Program-made: the position numbers and the translations under genes
Assembly (NCBI GenBank): GCA_963786975.1
Contig: CAWBBE010000005.1
Coordinates: 1-64,000 of the forward strand
Reading direction: 5' to 3'
Length of the DNA: 64,000 nt
Source: Palsa-506 sp963786975
GTDB taxonomy: Bacteria > Actinomycetota > Actinomycetes > Streptosporangiales > Streptosporangiaceae
Part shown: positions 35,263-42,883 of the stretch, in pieces
Layout of the letters: each line of letters opens with the position of its first letter
Numbering within the stretch: position 1 is the first letter of the stretch
Notes under the pieces: generated by a model
What the model saw: the letters and a program-made list of their open reading frames with translations, nothing else
Database searches by the model: none
What the model was told of the DNA's origin: nothing

Positions 35263-35895
35263 GTGGGGACCGACGTTCACGGTGAGCGGCGCTACCGGTC
35301 ACCGCTGCGGCAGGAACGCGCCGCCGATACCCGCCGCCGGATCGCCACCGTGGCCCTGGATCTGTTCGCCGAACACGGATTCGGCGGCACCGCGGTCACG
35401 GCCATCGCGGAGCGCGCCGGGGTATCGGCGCAGACCGTGTATGCGACCTTCGGCTCCAAGGGGGCGCTCCTGCGCGCGCTACTGGACCAGATGGAGGAGA
35501 AAGCCGACGCGGCCCGCTGGCGGGAGCGCATCGCCGCCGACCCCGATCCCCGGGGCAAGCTGACCGCGTTCGCCCAGTGGAGCGCGGGCCTGTTCGCCAG
35601 CAGCAAGGCGGTCATCAGCGCCGCGCAGGGCGCCAACGACCCGGCCATACTGGAGTTGCGGGCGGAGGCCGACGGTCACCGCCGGGCAGCGCTGGACGCC
35701 CTGGTGGGCACGCTGCAGGCCAGCGGCGCGCTGCGGGCCGGGCTAAGCCACCGCCGGGCCGTGGACCGGGCCTGGATCCTGACCGGGGTGGAGCCCTACT
35801 TCGGGGCCACCGGAGGCTGCGGCTGGTCCGACACCGCCTACGCCAAATGGCTGGCCGACCTGCTGGTTAGCCAGTTGCTCGGGCCGGGGCGATGA
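35263..35895 (+). CDS. TetR-family transcriptional repressor
   Basis: GTG 35263 is preferred because GGGAGGAG lies just before it; the frame opens at 35167, but the extension covers the promoter. The HTH (about residues 20-65 of this start) reads RRRIATVALDLFAEHGFGGT, AVTAIAERAGVSAQTVYATF and GSKGALLRALLDQ. The C-terminal part is helical and Ala-rich, with WILTGVEPYFGATGGCGWSD near the end, as in TetR_C dimerisation domains. Likely autoregulatory and controlling the divergent membrane gene. Confidence 0.86.
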   Translation: MGTDVHGERRYRSPLRQERAADTRRRIATVALDLFAEHGFGGTAVTAIAERAGVSAQTVYATFGSKGALLRALLDQMEEKADAARWRERIAADPDPRGKLTAFAQWSAGLFASSKAVISAAQGANDPAILELRAEADGHRRAALDALVGTLQASGALRAGLSHRRAVDRAWILTGVEPYFGATGGCGWSDTAYAKWLADLLVSQLLGPGR

Positions 35896-35936
35896 CTCCG
35901 GCCAGCCCGGGTTGGTGATGAAACTGTGCTGCGAAT

Positions 35937-35990
35937 GTTAGCGGCGCTAATGAAATTGAGGGAGCCAAGCAGACGGGCGGGAGCAGGCAG
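35937..35990 (+). repeat. Att-like dispersed repeat, copy E (collapsed form)
   Basis: GTTAGCGGCGCTAAT at 35937-35951 (14 of 15 palindrome bases) is followed after a few bases by GGGAGCCAAGCAGACGGG, the right-arm sequence, and then directly by the GNAT gene end. The doubled left arm, the tRNA core and the AT-rich part are missing. This is the product expected if recombination between the left and right GGGGAGCCAA repeats removed the core. Confidence 0.7.
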
Positions 35991-35999
35991 CAAACGAGG

Positions 36000-36563
36000 T
36001 CAGGGAAGCTCACGGCGCAGGAGCCAGCGGGGTTTGCCGCCGCGTCGTCCGGTGGTCTGGCCGACGCGGCTGAATCCGTGCGCCTCGAACAGCGGGACGG
36101 TACCCACGTAACCGCTGTTCTGGTCGGCGCGCTCGCTGCCAGGGTCGACCGGGTAGCCTTCCAGCACGGTCGCGCCCATCGCCTGCGCATGCCCGACCGC
36201 GCCCTCCAGCAGCTCGTGCATGAGGCCGCGGCGCCGGAAGCCCGGCCGCACCACGAAGCACACCACCGACCACGCATCCTCGTCCTGGACGTGCGGGATC
36301 GTCCGGGAGTTGACCAGGGCGCGGTAGGTGGACTTCGGCGCGACCGAGCACCAGCCGGCCGTCTTGCCGTCGACGTACGCCAGCACCCCCGGGCCCGGTT
36401 CGCTGGCGCACAGCGTGCGCATGTGCGCGATACGGCCGGGCATGTCGAGGCTGGAATTGCGGTACGCCATGCAGACGCATCCGCCTCCGCCCGGCTTGCG
36501 CGGCACCATAGACGACGCGAAGTCATCCCATCGCCCGGTCGCCGGCCAGACCTGAACTCCCAT
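36000..36563 (-). CDS. GNAT-family N-acetyltransferase
   Basis: 187 residues with the acetyl-CoA-binding motif A VVCFVVRPGFRRRGLMHELL (R-x-x-G-L variant), preceded by GVLAYVDGKTAGWCSVAPKS and followed by MGATVLEGYPVDPGSERADQ and the FEAHGFSRVGQ motif B end. It transfers an acetyl group to an unknown amine. Two 3' fragments of the same gene lie next to repeat copies A and B, so this intact gene is probably the ancestral neighbour of the att-like cassette. Confidence 0.87.
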   Translation of the reverse strand: MGVQVWPATGRWDDFASSMVPRKPGGGGCVCMAYRNSSLDMPGRIAHMRTLCASEPGPGVLAYVDGKTAGWCSVAPKSTYRALVNSRTIPHVQDEDAWSVVCFVVRPGFRRRGLMHELLEGAVGHAQAMGATVLEGYPVDPGSERADQNSGYVGTVPLFEAHGFSRVGQTTGRRGGKPRWLLRRELP

Positions 36564-36710
36564 CTGCCGAGGATAGGCCCGAGTTGGGCCAACTTGGTGC
36601 GCACTGGCGCGGCATCCTTGGCGGGAAGCTGTGCGGCGGTGAGTGCCCGGCGCCTCAACGTTCCTGTCAGGCTGCTGTGGTCACCTTGGCGTTCGTCGCG
36701 ACGGCTGGTT

Positions 36711-37613
36711 CTAGTCGGTGAGGTCTTCCTGGAAGTGCTGAAGGAGCCAGTCGTGGATCTCGCCGGTCCGGCCGATCATGGTCAGATGGCCGTCGCGGTC
36801 GCTGATATCAGCCTCCGCACCAGGGATGCTGGCGGCCAGCCACTGGCCGTGCTGCACGGGAACAAACCGGTCCTGGCGGCCGTGCCAGATCTTGACCGGC
36901 ACCTGGATGTCGCGGAGATCAAACCCCCAGCTAGTCAGGTGCGCCGCTCCGTCATCCCACCAGCCCTGGTCTCCAGCGGAGAGCGCGATCTTGTGGGTCT
37001 CGGTGAGCCATCGGGCCAGGTCCCCGGTCAGGACCTCGGCGTCGGCGGGCGAGAGGAGGCTCTTGAGCTGTTCAGCGAACTGCTCCGGCGTGGCCGCGAG
37101 AATCTCCTCCCTGGCCTCGCGCAGATCGCGGCGAGATGCCTCCGGGTCGGAGAAGAACAACTTAAAGCCCTCAACGTTGGACTCGCCCATCCCGGCGAAA
37201 TAGTCGAAGCCCTCGATACCGTAGGGCGCAAGCGACGCCACCGCCGCGACCGCGACCGCCACGTCTGGCAGCAAGGCCGCGCACCCCAAGGCGTACGGGC
37301 CGCCCCCGGATATGCCCCAGATGCCGATCCGGTCGCGCCCGAGCGCCTCGGCGATGGCCCGGACATCCTGTGCTCCCGACGCCACGGTGTAACCGGGATT
37401 CGCGGTCGAGCGGCCGTAGCCAGGGCGGTCATAGCCGATCAGCCGGATGCCCTTCTTCTCGGCGTCGGCGATCCACCCGCCGTACAGGTGCCGTGACATC
37501 GGCTCGCCAGTGCAGACCAGGATCGGCTTTCCATCAGGTTCACCGGCCATCTCCACGCACAGTTCACGCCCGCTGCCGACCGATATGGTCCTGGTCTCGA
37601 CCCCGCTGGACAC
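36711..37613 (-). CDS. Alpha/beta-hydrolase fold protein
   Basis: 300 residues with strand KPILVCTGEP replacing the usual HG oxyanion, GIRLIGYDRPGYGRSTANPG, the nucleophile elbow IGIWGISGGGPYALGCAALL (Ser in G-I-S-G-G), the acid in KIWHGRQDRFVPVQHGQWLA and the His in ISDRDGHLTMIG. The full catalytic triad is present. The GYDRPGYGRS segment is common in hydrolases on small esters or epoxides; the substrate is unknown. Monocistronic, ribosome site GAGAGGG. Confidence 0.88.
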   Translation of the reverse strand: MSSGVETRTISVGSGRELCVEMAGEPDGKPILVCTGEPMSRHLYGGWIADAEKKGIRLIGYDRPGYGRSTANPGYTVASGAQDVRAIAEALGRDRIGIWGISGGGPYALGCAALLPDVAVAVAAVASLAPYGIEGFDYFAGMGESNVEGFKLFFSDPEASRRDLREAREEILAATPEQFAEQLKSLLSPADAEVLTGDLARWLTETHKIALSAGDQGWWDDGAAHLTSWGFDLRDIQVPVKIWHGRQDRFVPVQHGQWLAASIPGAEADISDRDGHLTMIGRTGEIHDWLLQHFQEDLTD

Positions 37614-38024
37614 TGATGGCCCTCCCTCTCCGGATCAGGCTGGGAGCCAGCCGTAGCCGGCGCCGTGGATGCCGCTGGTCATGACACGCGATTGTCGGGT
37701 GCCGGCGTCCGATGGCGCCAGCGGTTTTCCGCGCCTTCGCGTGTGGCCCGGCGCAATCTTGCCGACCTCGGTAGCTCCAGATCTCTCCTGTGCCTGTCCC
37801 GTGAAGACGCAGGCGACCGAATACACCGGGACCTTTGTCTAACCCGAGTCGGTGCCAATAGATCAACTACCGTTGCCCATGCCGAAGGAGTCGTGGACCA
37901 CCCGATGATCTCGCACCGGTGGCAGCCGCTTCGGCCCCGGCTCCAGCCGCACAGGCCAGCTGAACGAACTATCCTCGGCCGGGCCAGCCGTCGTCGGCCG
38001 CAGGCGCAGATTAGGCTGGGCCGC

Positions 38025-38765
38025 ATGTCTGCAGACCCGGCCATCGAGTTCCCCGGCGAGTCAGCTGAGTACCGGCTCGCGCGCAACCGGCTGCTGGAGG
38101 CGGAGACCGAGCTGCGGCGGACGATCGAGCGAGTCGCCGCGCAGCGCCGGGCGCTCCCGCCGGGCGGCGCTGTCCCGGACGATTACCGCTTCGAGGCGGC
38201 GGCCAGCGGGGGCGGCGAGGTGAGGTTCTCGGAGCTGTTTGCGCCGGGCAAGGACACGCTGGTCGTCTACAGCTTCATGTTCCCGCGCTGGTCGGGCGAT
38301 ACCAGACCGGGTCCCGCCGAGGGCGGGACGGCCCGGCTGCCGCTCGCTGAGACACCGTGCCCATCGTGTACCTCGATTCTCGACTCGCTCGATGGCGCTG
38401 CTCCTCACCTCGCTCACTGGCTCAGCCTCGTCGTGGTCGCGAAGTCAGATCCGGCTCGGATCCGCGATTTCGCGCGGGAACGCGGCTGGCGCCAGCTGCG
38501 GCTGCTGTCCTCGCGGAACAACAGCTACAACCGTGACTACCACGCGGAAATGCCGGAGGGCGAGCAGAACCCGGTCCTGAATGTGTTCACGCGCGACGGT
38601 GACGGGGTTCGCCACCGGTGGGCCACCGAGCTGATGTTCGCGCCCCGGGACGAAGGCGAAGAGCCGCGCCACGTCGACTCGATCTGGCCGATCTGGAATG
38701 TCCTCGACCTGACGCCGGGCGGCCGCGGAAGCGACCCGGACTTTCCCGCGATGCAATACCGGTAG
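38025..38765 (+). CDS. DUF899-family protein (thioredoxin-like fold)
   Basis: 246 residues from ATG 38025. The start AEYRLARNRLLEAETELRRT and RVAAQRRALPPGG is the typical DUF899 N-terminus; VRFSELFAPGKDTLVVYSFM and CPSCTSILDSLDGAAPHLAH give the thioredoxin-like core with a CxxC pair, then RLLSSRNNSYNRDYHAE and NVFTRDGDGVRHRWATELMF. Function unknown. The first half of the longer open frame upstream is not coding by composition. It converges on the DUF1326 gene only 4 bases away. Confidence 0.87.
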   Translation: MSADPAIEFPGESAEYRLARNRLLEAETELRRTIERVAAQRRALPPGGAVPDDYRFEAAASGGGEVRFSELFAPGKDTLVVYSFMFPRWSGDTRPGPAEGGTARLPLAETPCPSCTSILDSLDGAAPHLAHWLSLVVVAKSDPARIRDFARERGWRQLRLLSSRNNSYNRDYHAEMPEGEQNPVLNVFTRDGDGVRHRWATELMFAPRDEGEEPRHVDSIWPIWNVLDLTPGGRGSDPDFPAMQYR

Positions 38766-38769
38766 CCGC

Positions 38770-39411
38770 TCAGGGCCCGGAGCGGTAGTCGAAGTCGGTG
38801 GTGAAGGCGGCGTGGCGGCGTCCTTTCACCTCCCAGCGCAGCGCCGGGTCGGTTGATCGCAGCGCGTCGGCATGCAGTTCGGTGCCGGGGTGGTCGTTGC
38901 CGGGGATGCCGCACCGGACGTCGCCTGGCTCGGAGGCGTACCCTTCGGCCTCGGCCGTCAGGTAGCCGACGACGCCGATGCGCTTGCGGGGCGCGGCGTG
39001 CTCCAGGGTTATCCGGGCCGGCCGCACGATGTGGACTTCGCCGATGGCCGGGCCGTACTGCCGGGCGACGGTTCCGCCGGCCCGGCCGAGGAAGATGTCG
39101 GCGATCGCGGCCCGCTGGCCGGCGGCGGCGCCTTGGTCGACGTAGAGCACGACCTCCCAGCGGGTGCTCGGCCGTACCCGGTCGAGGTAGCGGATGGACA
39201 TTACGGTCCGCAGGCCGGATAGGTCGAGGCCGTCGGCGTGGCCGTGGTGGATGTGCCACGACAGGGCGCCGAAGCATTCCCCGAAGCTGGAGGGTCCGCC
39301 GGGGCGGCCGCCTACGCTGCGGCACGGGCAGATCGCCTCGCAGTTGCATGCCTCGAAGTAGGAGCCCCGGACGTGCCAATCCGCCACCGGGCCCGGCGCT
39401 GATACGGTCAT
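38770..39411 (-). CDS. DUF1326-family protein
   Basis: 213 residues from ATG 39411. The N-terminal WHVRGSYFEACNCEAICPC has the Cys pairs that define DUF1326; then FGALSWHIHHGHADGLDLSG, RWEVVLYVDQGAAAGQRAAI and IADIFLGRAGG. DUF1326 proteins are usually encoded beside DUF2182 membrane proteins, as here: the start overlaps the DUF2182 stop by one base. The Cys/His-rich head suggests metal binding. Role unknown. Confidence 0.88.
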   Translation of the reverse strand: MTVSAPGPVADWHVRGSYFEACNCEAICPCRSVGGRPGGPSSFGECFGALSWHIHHGHADGLDLSGLRTVMSIRYLDRVRPSTRWEVVLYVDQGAAAGQRAAIADIFLGRAGGTVARQYGPAIGEVHIVRPARITLEHAAPRKRIGVVGYLTAEAEGYASEPGDVRCGIPGNDHPGTELHADALRSTDPALRWEVKGRRHAAFTTDFDYRSGP

Positions 39412-40274
39412 CACATGCCTCCGTTCCCGCCGGTGCCGGCGGTGTAGTGCAGGCCGGGTGCGAGGCCCGGCTGGAAAATAACTGCGATCCCGAGGGCGAG
39501 CGCGGCGATGCCCAGGGCACGGCTGAAGCGGGCGCCCCGGGCCCAGGTCTTCTCGGCGAGGACGGCCCCGGCCAGGACCACCATGGCGATCACGTTCATC
39601 AGCCCGAAGGCAACCAGGACGGCCATCAGGCCCCAGCAGCAGGCCAGGCAGAATGTGCCGTGGTAGAGCCCGGCCCGCAGGTCGCGGGTTCGCCCGCGGT
39701 AGGCGCCGAGCCTGAGCATGAATCCGAGCGGCGTGCGGCAGCGGGCCAGGCACCGGTCCTTCACCGGGGTGAGCTGGTAGGCGCCGCAGGCGGCGAAGAT
39801 AGTCACCGCCAGCACGGTTGCCGCGGTGGGGTGGCCCGCAGCGAGATGGCCGCCGAGCCACGCCAGCCCGTAGGCGGGCAGGGCCGCCAGGGTCCACACG
39901 ATCAGGTAGCCGGAAGCGAACGCGCCCAGCCGGGAGCCCCGGCCGCCGGTGAAGGTGCGCGTGTACAGCGATGCGAACGGCGCCGCCGAGGGCAGCATCA
40001 TCGCGGCCATCATCAGCGCCCAGATGGCGGCGAATGAACCGGCACCCAGGCCCATAGTCCCGGGCATCGAGCCCATATCGCGGGCCAGCAGCACCACGCC
40101 GGCCCATGCTCCGGCGGCTGCGATCAGCAGCAGCGACGCCGGCCGCGTCAGGTGCCGCAGACTGGGCGCCGCCGGGCTGGCCGCCTCAGCTGATCCGCCC
40201 GGGCGGCCTCGCGCGTCCGCCTGACCCGTCGCCGGGCCGGTCCTCGCGTCGCTGTTCATGTCGCCTGCTCTCAC
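39411..40274 (-). CDS. DUF2182-family polytopic membrane protein
   Basis: 287 residues, about seven membrane helices. The conserved segments ALMMAAMMLPSAAPFASLY, QLTPVKDRCLARCRTPLGF and AGLYHGTFCLACCWGLMAVL with its Cys pair and the Met-rich MMAAMM helix are diagnostic of DUF2182. Met, Cys and His in membrane helices suggest copper or another soft metal, but this is not established. First gene of a coupled pair with DUF1326. Confidence 0.9.
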   Translation of the reverse strand: MRAGDMNSDARTGPATGQADARGRPGGSAEAASPAAPSLRHLTRPASLLLIAAAGAWAGVVLLARDMGSMPGTMGLGAGSFAAIWALMMAAMMLPSAAPFASLYTRTFTGGRGSRLGAFASGYLIVWTLAALPAYGLAWLGGHLAAGHPTAATVLAVTIFAACGAYQLTPVKDRCLARCRTPLGFMLRLGAYRGRTRDLRAGLYHGTFCLACCWGLMAVLVAFGLMNVIAMVVLAGAVLAEKTWARGARFSRALGIAALALGIAVIFQPGLAPGLHYTAGTGGNGGM

Positions 40275-40426
40275 TGGTTGCCGGGAAGGATGATGGCCTG
40301 AACCGCGCCGTCCGGCCGGCTCCGGCCCGGATCCGAGCCGACGGACGGGAATCAGCGCGGCCGCACCGTTCTACATGAGCTGCAGGGTCTGGCCGGGATG
40401 CAGCTTCAGGTCACGTTCTTCCCGGC

Positions 40427-41845
40427 CTATGGGCCGGGCTCGCTGGCGGGCTGGATGTTCTGGTTGACGTGGAAGGCGTTGTCGGGGTCGTAGCGGTTCT
40501 TGACCTGGGCGAGCCGGTCGTAGTTGCCGCGGTAGGACGCTTTGATCCGGTCCTGGCCCTCGTTCATCATGAAGTTGATGTACGCGCCTCCGGCTGAGGT
40601 CGGGTGCAGTTCCTGCCAGTAGTCGCGGGCCCATTGCGAGATAAGCCCGGCGCTGGCGGGGTCGGGGTCGACGCCCGCGATAATGCCGGCCCAGCCGCCG
40701 TCCCGGTAGGCGAACGCGGTCGCGCCGGCTGGCACCCGGCTGGCCGCGCCGTCGATCGGGTACATGTGCATGGTCGAGTGGCCGGTCGGCAGCTGCGCGC
40801 CGTACTTGACGTGCACGTCGATCGCCGCGTCGGAGATCTCGTTGAAGAAGTCGGTCCGCCAGTACCACCGCAGCCCGGCCGGGTAGAGGCCGTCGAACGC
40901 GCTCTGCAGCACGCTGAACGGCATCGGCTGCAGGCCGGCCAGCAGCGGCGAGCCGTAGGTCTTGACCCGATCGAGCACCTCGTCGGCCCGGTCATGCGAG
41001 CCGGTGTAGCACCAGACGATCGCGCACGCCTTGCGGCCCCATAGCGCCTCCGGGAACGGCGGCGCGGGCGGAATGGTGATCAGCCCGATCCAGCCGCTCA
41101 GCTCCTCGGGCAACGACGGATGCAGCTCCCGGTACCAGCGCATCACCGAGGGGGTATCGGCGAGGTCGTACAGGACCGGGCCGCCGATGATCGTGCCGTG
41201 ATCGCCGATGTCGTGACAGCGGAAGGTGAACGAGGTGACGACGCCGAAGTTACCGCCGCCGCCGCGCAGCGCCCAGAACAGGTCGGGGTGGGAGTGCTCG
41301 CTGGCGGTGACGAACGACCCGTCGGCTAGCACCACGTCGGCGGCGAGCAGGTTGTCGACCGTCAGGCCGAACCGGCGGGACAGGTAGCCGATGCCGCCGC
41401 CCAGGGTCAGGCCGGCCACGCCGGTGGAGGCGAGGAAGCCGGACGGGGTAGCCATGCCGAATGCCACGGTGGCGTGGTCGACGTCGCCCCAGGTGCAGCC
41501 GGCGTCAGCACGGACGGTGTGGTTGTCCGGGTCGACTGTGGTGCTGCGCAGCTGCGACAGGTCGATGACCAGGGCGTCGTCCGCTATCCCGAGCCCGGCC
41601 GCGCTGTGGCCGCCGCCGCGGACGGCGATCTCGGCGCCGTGGCGGCGCGCGAACTGGACGCAGCTGATGACGTCGGCGGTGTCCCGGCAGCGCGCGATCG
41701 CAGCCGGATGCTTGTCGATCATGCCGTTGTACACGGCACGAGCCTCGTCGTAACCCGGATCTCCCGGCACGATCAGGTCACCGCGCACGGCGGCGGCCAG
41801 CTCTCGGTACTGCATGGCGCCGACGTCGGCTGTTGTCGTGGTCAC
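40427..41845 (-). CDS. BBE-type FAD-linked oxidoreductase
   Basis: 472 residues from GTG 41845 (ribosome site GAGGGG). The FAD domain has IAVRGGGHSAAGLGIADDAL with the His that binds FAD covalently, AGCTWGDVDHATVAFGMATP and VAGLTLGGGIGYLSRRFGLT; the second covalent Cys of two-link BBE enzymes is absent at VAGL. The C-terminal BBE motif is KNRYDPDNAFHVNQNI. These enzymes oxidise sugars, alkaloids or polyketides with O2. It is divergent from a TetR gene across a strong palindrome. Confidence 0.9.
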   Translation of the reverse strand: MTTTTADVGAMQYRELAAAVRGDLIVPGDPGYDEARAVYNGMIDKHPAAIARCRDTADVISCVQFARRHGAEIAVRGGGHSAAGLGIADDALVIDLSQLRSTTVDPDNHTVRADAGCTWGDVDHATVAFGMATPSGFLASTGVAGLTLGGGIGYLSRRFGLTVDNLLAADVVLADGSFVTASEHSHPDLFWALRGGGGNFGVVTSFTFRCHDIGDHGTIIGGPVLYDLADTPSVMRWYRELHPSLPEELSGWIGLITIPPAPPFPEALWGRKACAIVWCYTGSHDRADEVLDRVKTYGSPLLAGLQPMPFSVLQSAFDGLYPAGLRWYWRTDFFNEISDAAIDVHVKYGAQLPTGHSTMHMYPIDGAASRVPAGATAFAYRDGGWAGIIAGVDPDPASAGLISQWARDYWQELHPTSAGGAYINFMMNEGQDRIKASYRGNYDRLAQVKNRYDPDNAFHVNQNIQPASEPGP

Positions 41846-41868
41846 TGGATTCCCCTCGATGCGTATAG

Positions 41869-41922
41869 AGATAGCACGATCGTTCGCACTAAGTTCGAAC
41901 AGTACGATCGATCGTGCTATCT
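41869..41922. promoter_or_regulatory. TetR operator between FAD oxidase and TetR gene
   Basis: AGATAGCACGATCG at 41869-41882 and its exact reverse complement CGATCGTGCTATCT at 41909-41922 form a perfect 14-base inverted repeat; the right arm overlaps a second perfect palindrome, ACGATCGATCGT at 41904-41915. Such paired palindromes are typical binding sites for two TetR dimers. A TATCTT -10-like hexamer at 41918-41923 ends 6 bases before the TetR ATG, so the TetR mRNA may be leaderless. Confidence 0.75.
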
Positions 41923-41929
41923 TGTCAAC

Positions 41930-42586
41930 ATGACGAGCGGCACCATGAATCAGCGCGGTCGTGCGCAGCGGCGGCCCCGCGCGGATGGGGAACGCACCCG
42001 CAGCGCGATCCTGCGCGCGGCCGCCTCGCTGGCCACCGTCGACGGCCTGGAGGGCCTGTCGATCGGGAACCTGGCCGCGGCGATCGGCATGAGCAAGAGC
42101 GGCCTGTACGCGCACTTCGGCTCCAAGCAGGAACTCCAGCTGGCCACCGTGGAGGAGGCCGGCCGGATCCTCGCCGACGAAGTCGTGCGGCCCGCGCTGG
42201 CGGCTCCCCCCGGCCTGGCCCAGCTCGTCGCGGTCTGCGAGGCGTTCTTCGACTACCTGCGGCGCCGCGTCTTCCCCGGTGGCTGCTTCTTCGTTGCCGC
42301 GGCGCTGGAGATGGGCACCCGCCCCGGGCCGGTCAAGGAACGGGTCGCCGCTTTGCAGTCCGAGTTCGTCGCGCTGGTCCGGGGATTCGCGGCCACCGCT
42401 CTTGAGCAGCAGGAGCTTCCCGCCGGTGAGGACCCTGACCGGCTCGCCTTCGAGCTGTACGGGACGATGCTGGCCGCTGACACCAACTTCGTCCTGCACG
42501 ACGACCCCGGGATCCTGAACCTGGCCCGGCAGATCGTCCGCCAGCGGCTAGGACTCGGCAGCGGCGGAAACGCCCGAGAAAGCTGA
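41930..42586 (+). CDS. TetR-family regulator of the FAD oxidase
   Basis: 218 residues from ATG 41930. The HTH ERTRSAILRAAASLATVDGL, SIGNLAAAIGMSKSGLYAHF and GSKQELQLATVEEAG is standard, and FFDYLRRRVFPGGCFFVAAA with its FPGGCF segment is typical of the TetR_C_11-like domain found beside oxidoreductases. It is divergent from the oxidase gene and probably represses both through the palindrome at 41869-41922. Confidence 0.9.
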   Translation: MTSGTMNQRGRAQRRPRADGERTRSAILRAAASLATVDGLEGLSIGNLAAAIGMSKSGLYAHFGSKQELQLATVEEAGRILADEVVRPALAAPPGLAQLVAVCEAFFDYLRRRVFPGGCFFVAAALEMGTRPGPVKERVAALQSEFVALVRGFAATALEQQELPAGEDPDRLAFELYGTMLAADTNFVLHDDPGILNLARQIVRQRLGLGSGGNARES

Positions 42587-42883
42587 GGTCGCGGCCCAGG
42601 CACTGGGTAACACGCCGTGGATCAATCGCGGCAAGGCCGGCAAGCGCCAGGGACACGCGCCGGCCGTCGATCAGGCCCGCCCGGTGCGGTAGAGCTGCCG
42701 CGCCGGGCTGTCGTCACCCAGATTGTTGCGGACTATGCCGCCGAACGTGACGTCGTGCTGGTGTTCCTGGTTAAGAAGAACCTGGCCGGGATCATATCGT
42801 CACGGTCTCTCCCAGCTCCCCGGGTCCGGAGCGCTACCGGCTTGTTCGGTGCCGTGCTTGACTGTGCGTGGGGGGGTTGGGTA

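Noticed and set aside
36078..37496. 472-residue plus-strand ORF opposite the GNAT and hydrolase genes
   Set aside because: It spans two real genes and their spacer on the other strand, and has no domain.
42617..42883. N-terminal extension of the AfsR-type fusion protein from 42617
   Set aside because: The extension has no BTAD-family counterpart; GTG 42884 has a G-rich ribosome site and gives the canonical IDYRLLGPLEV start.
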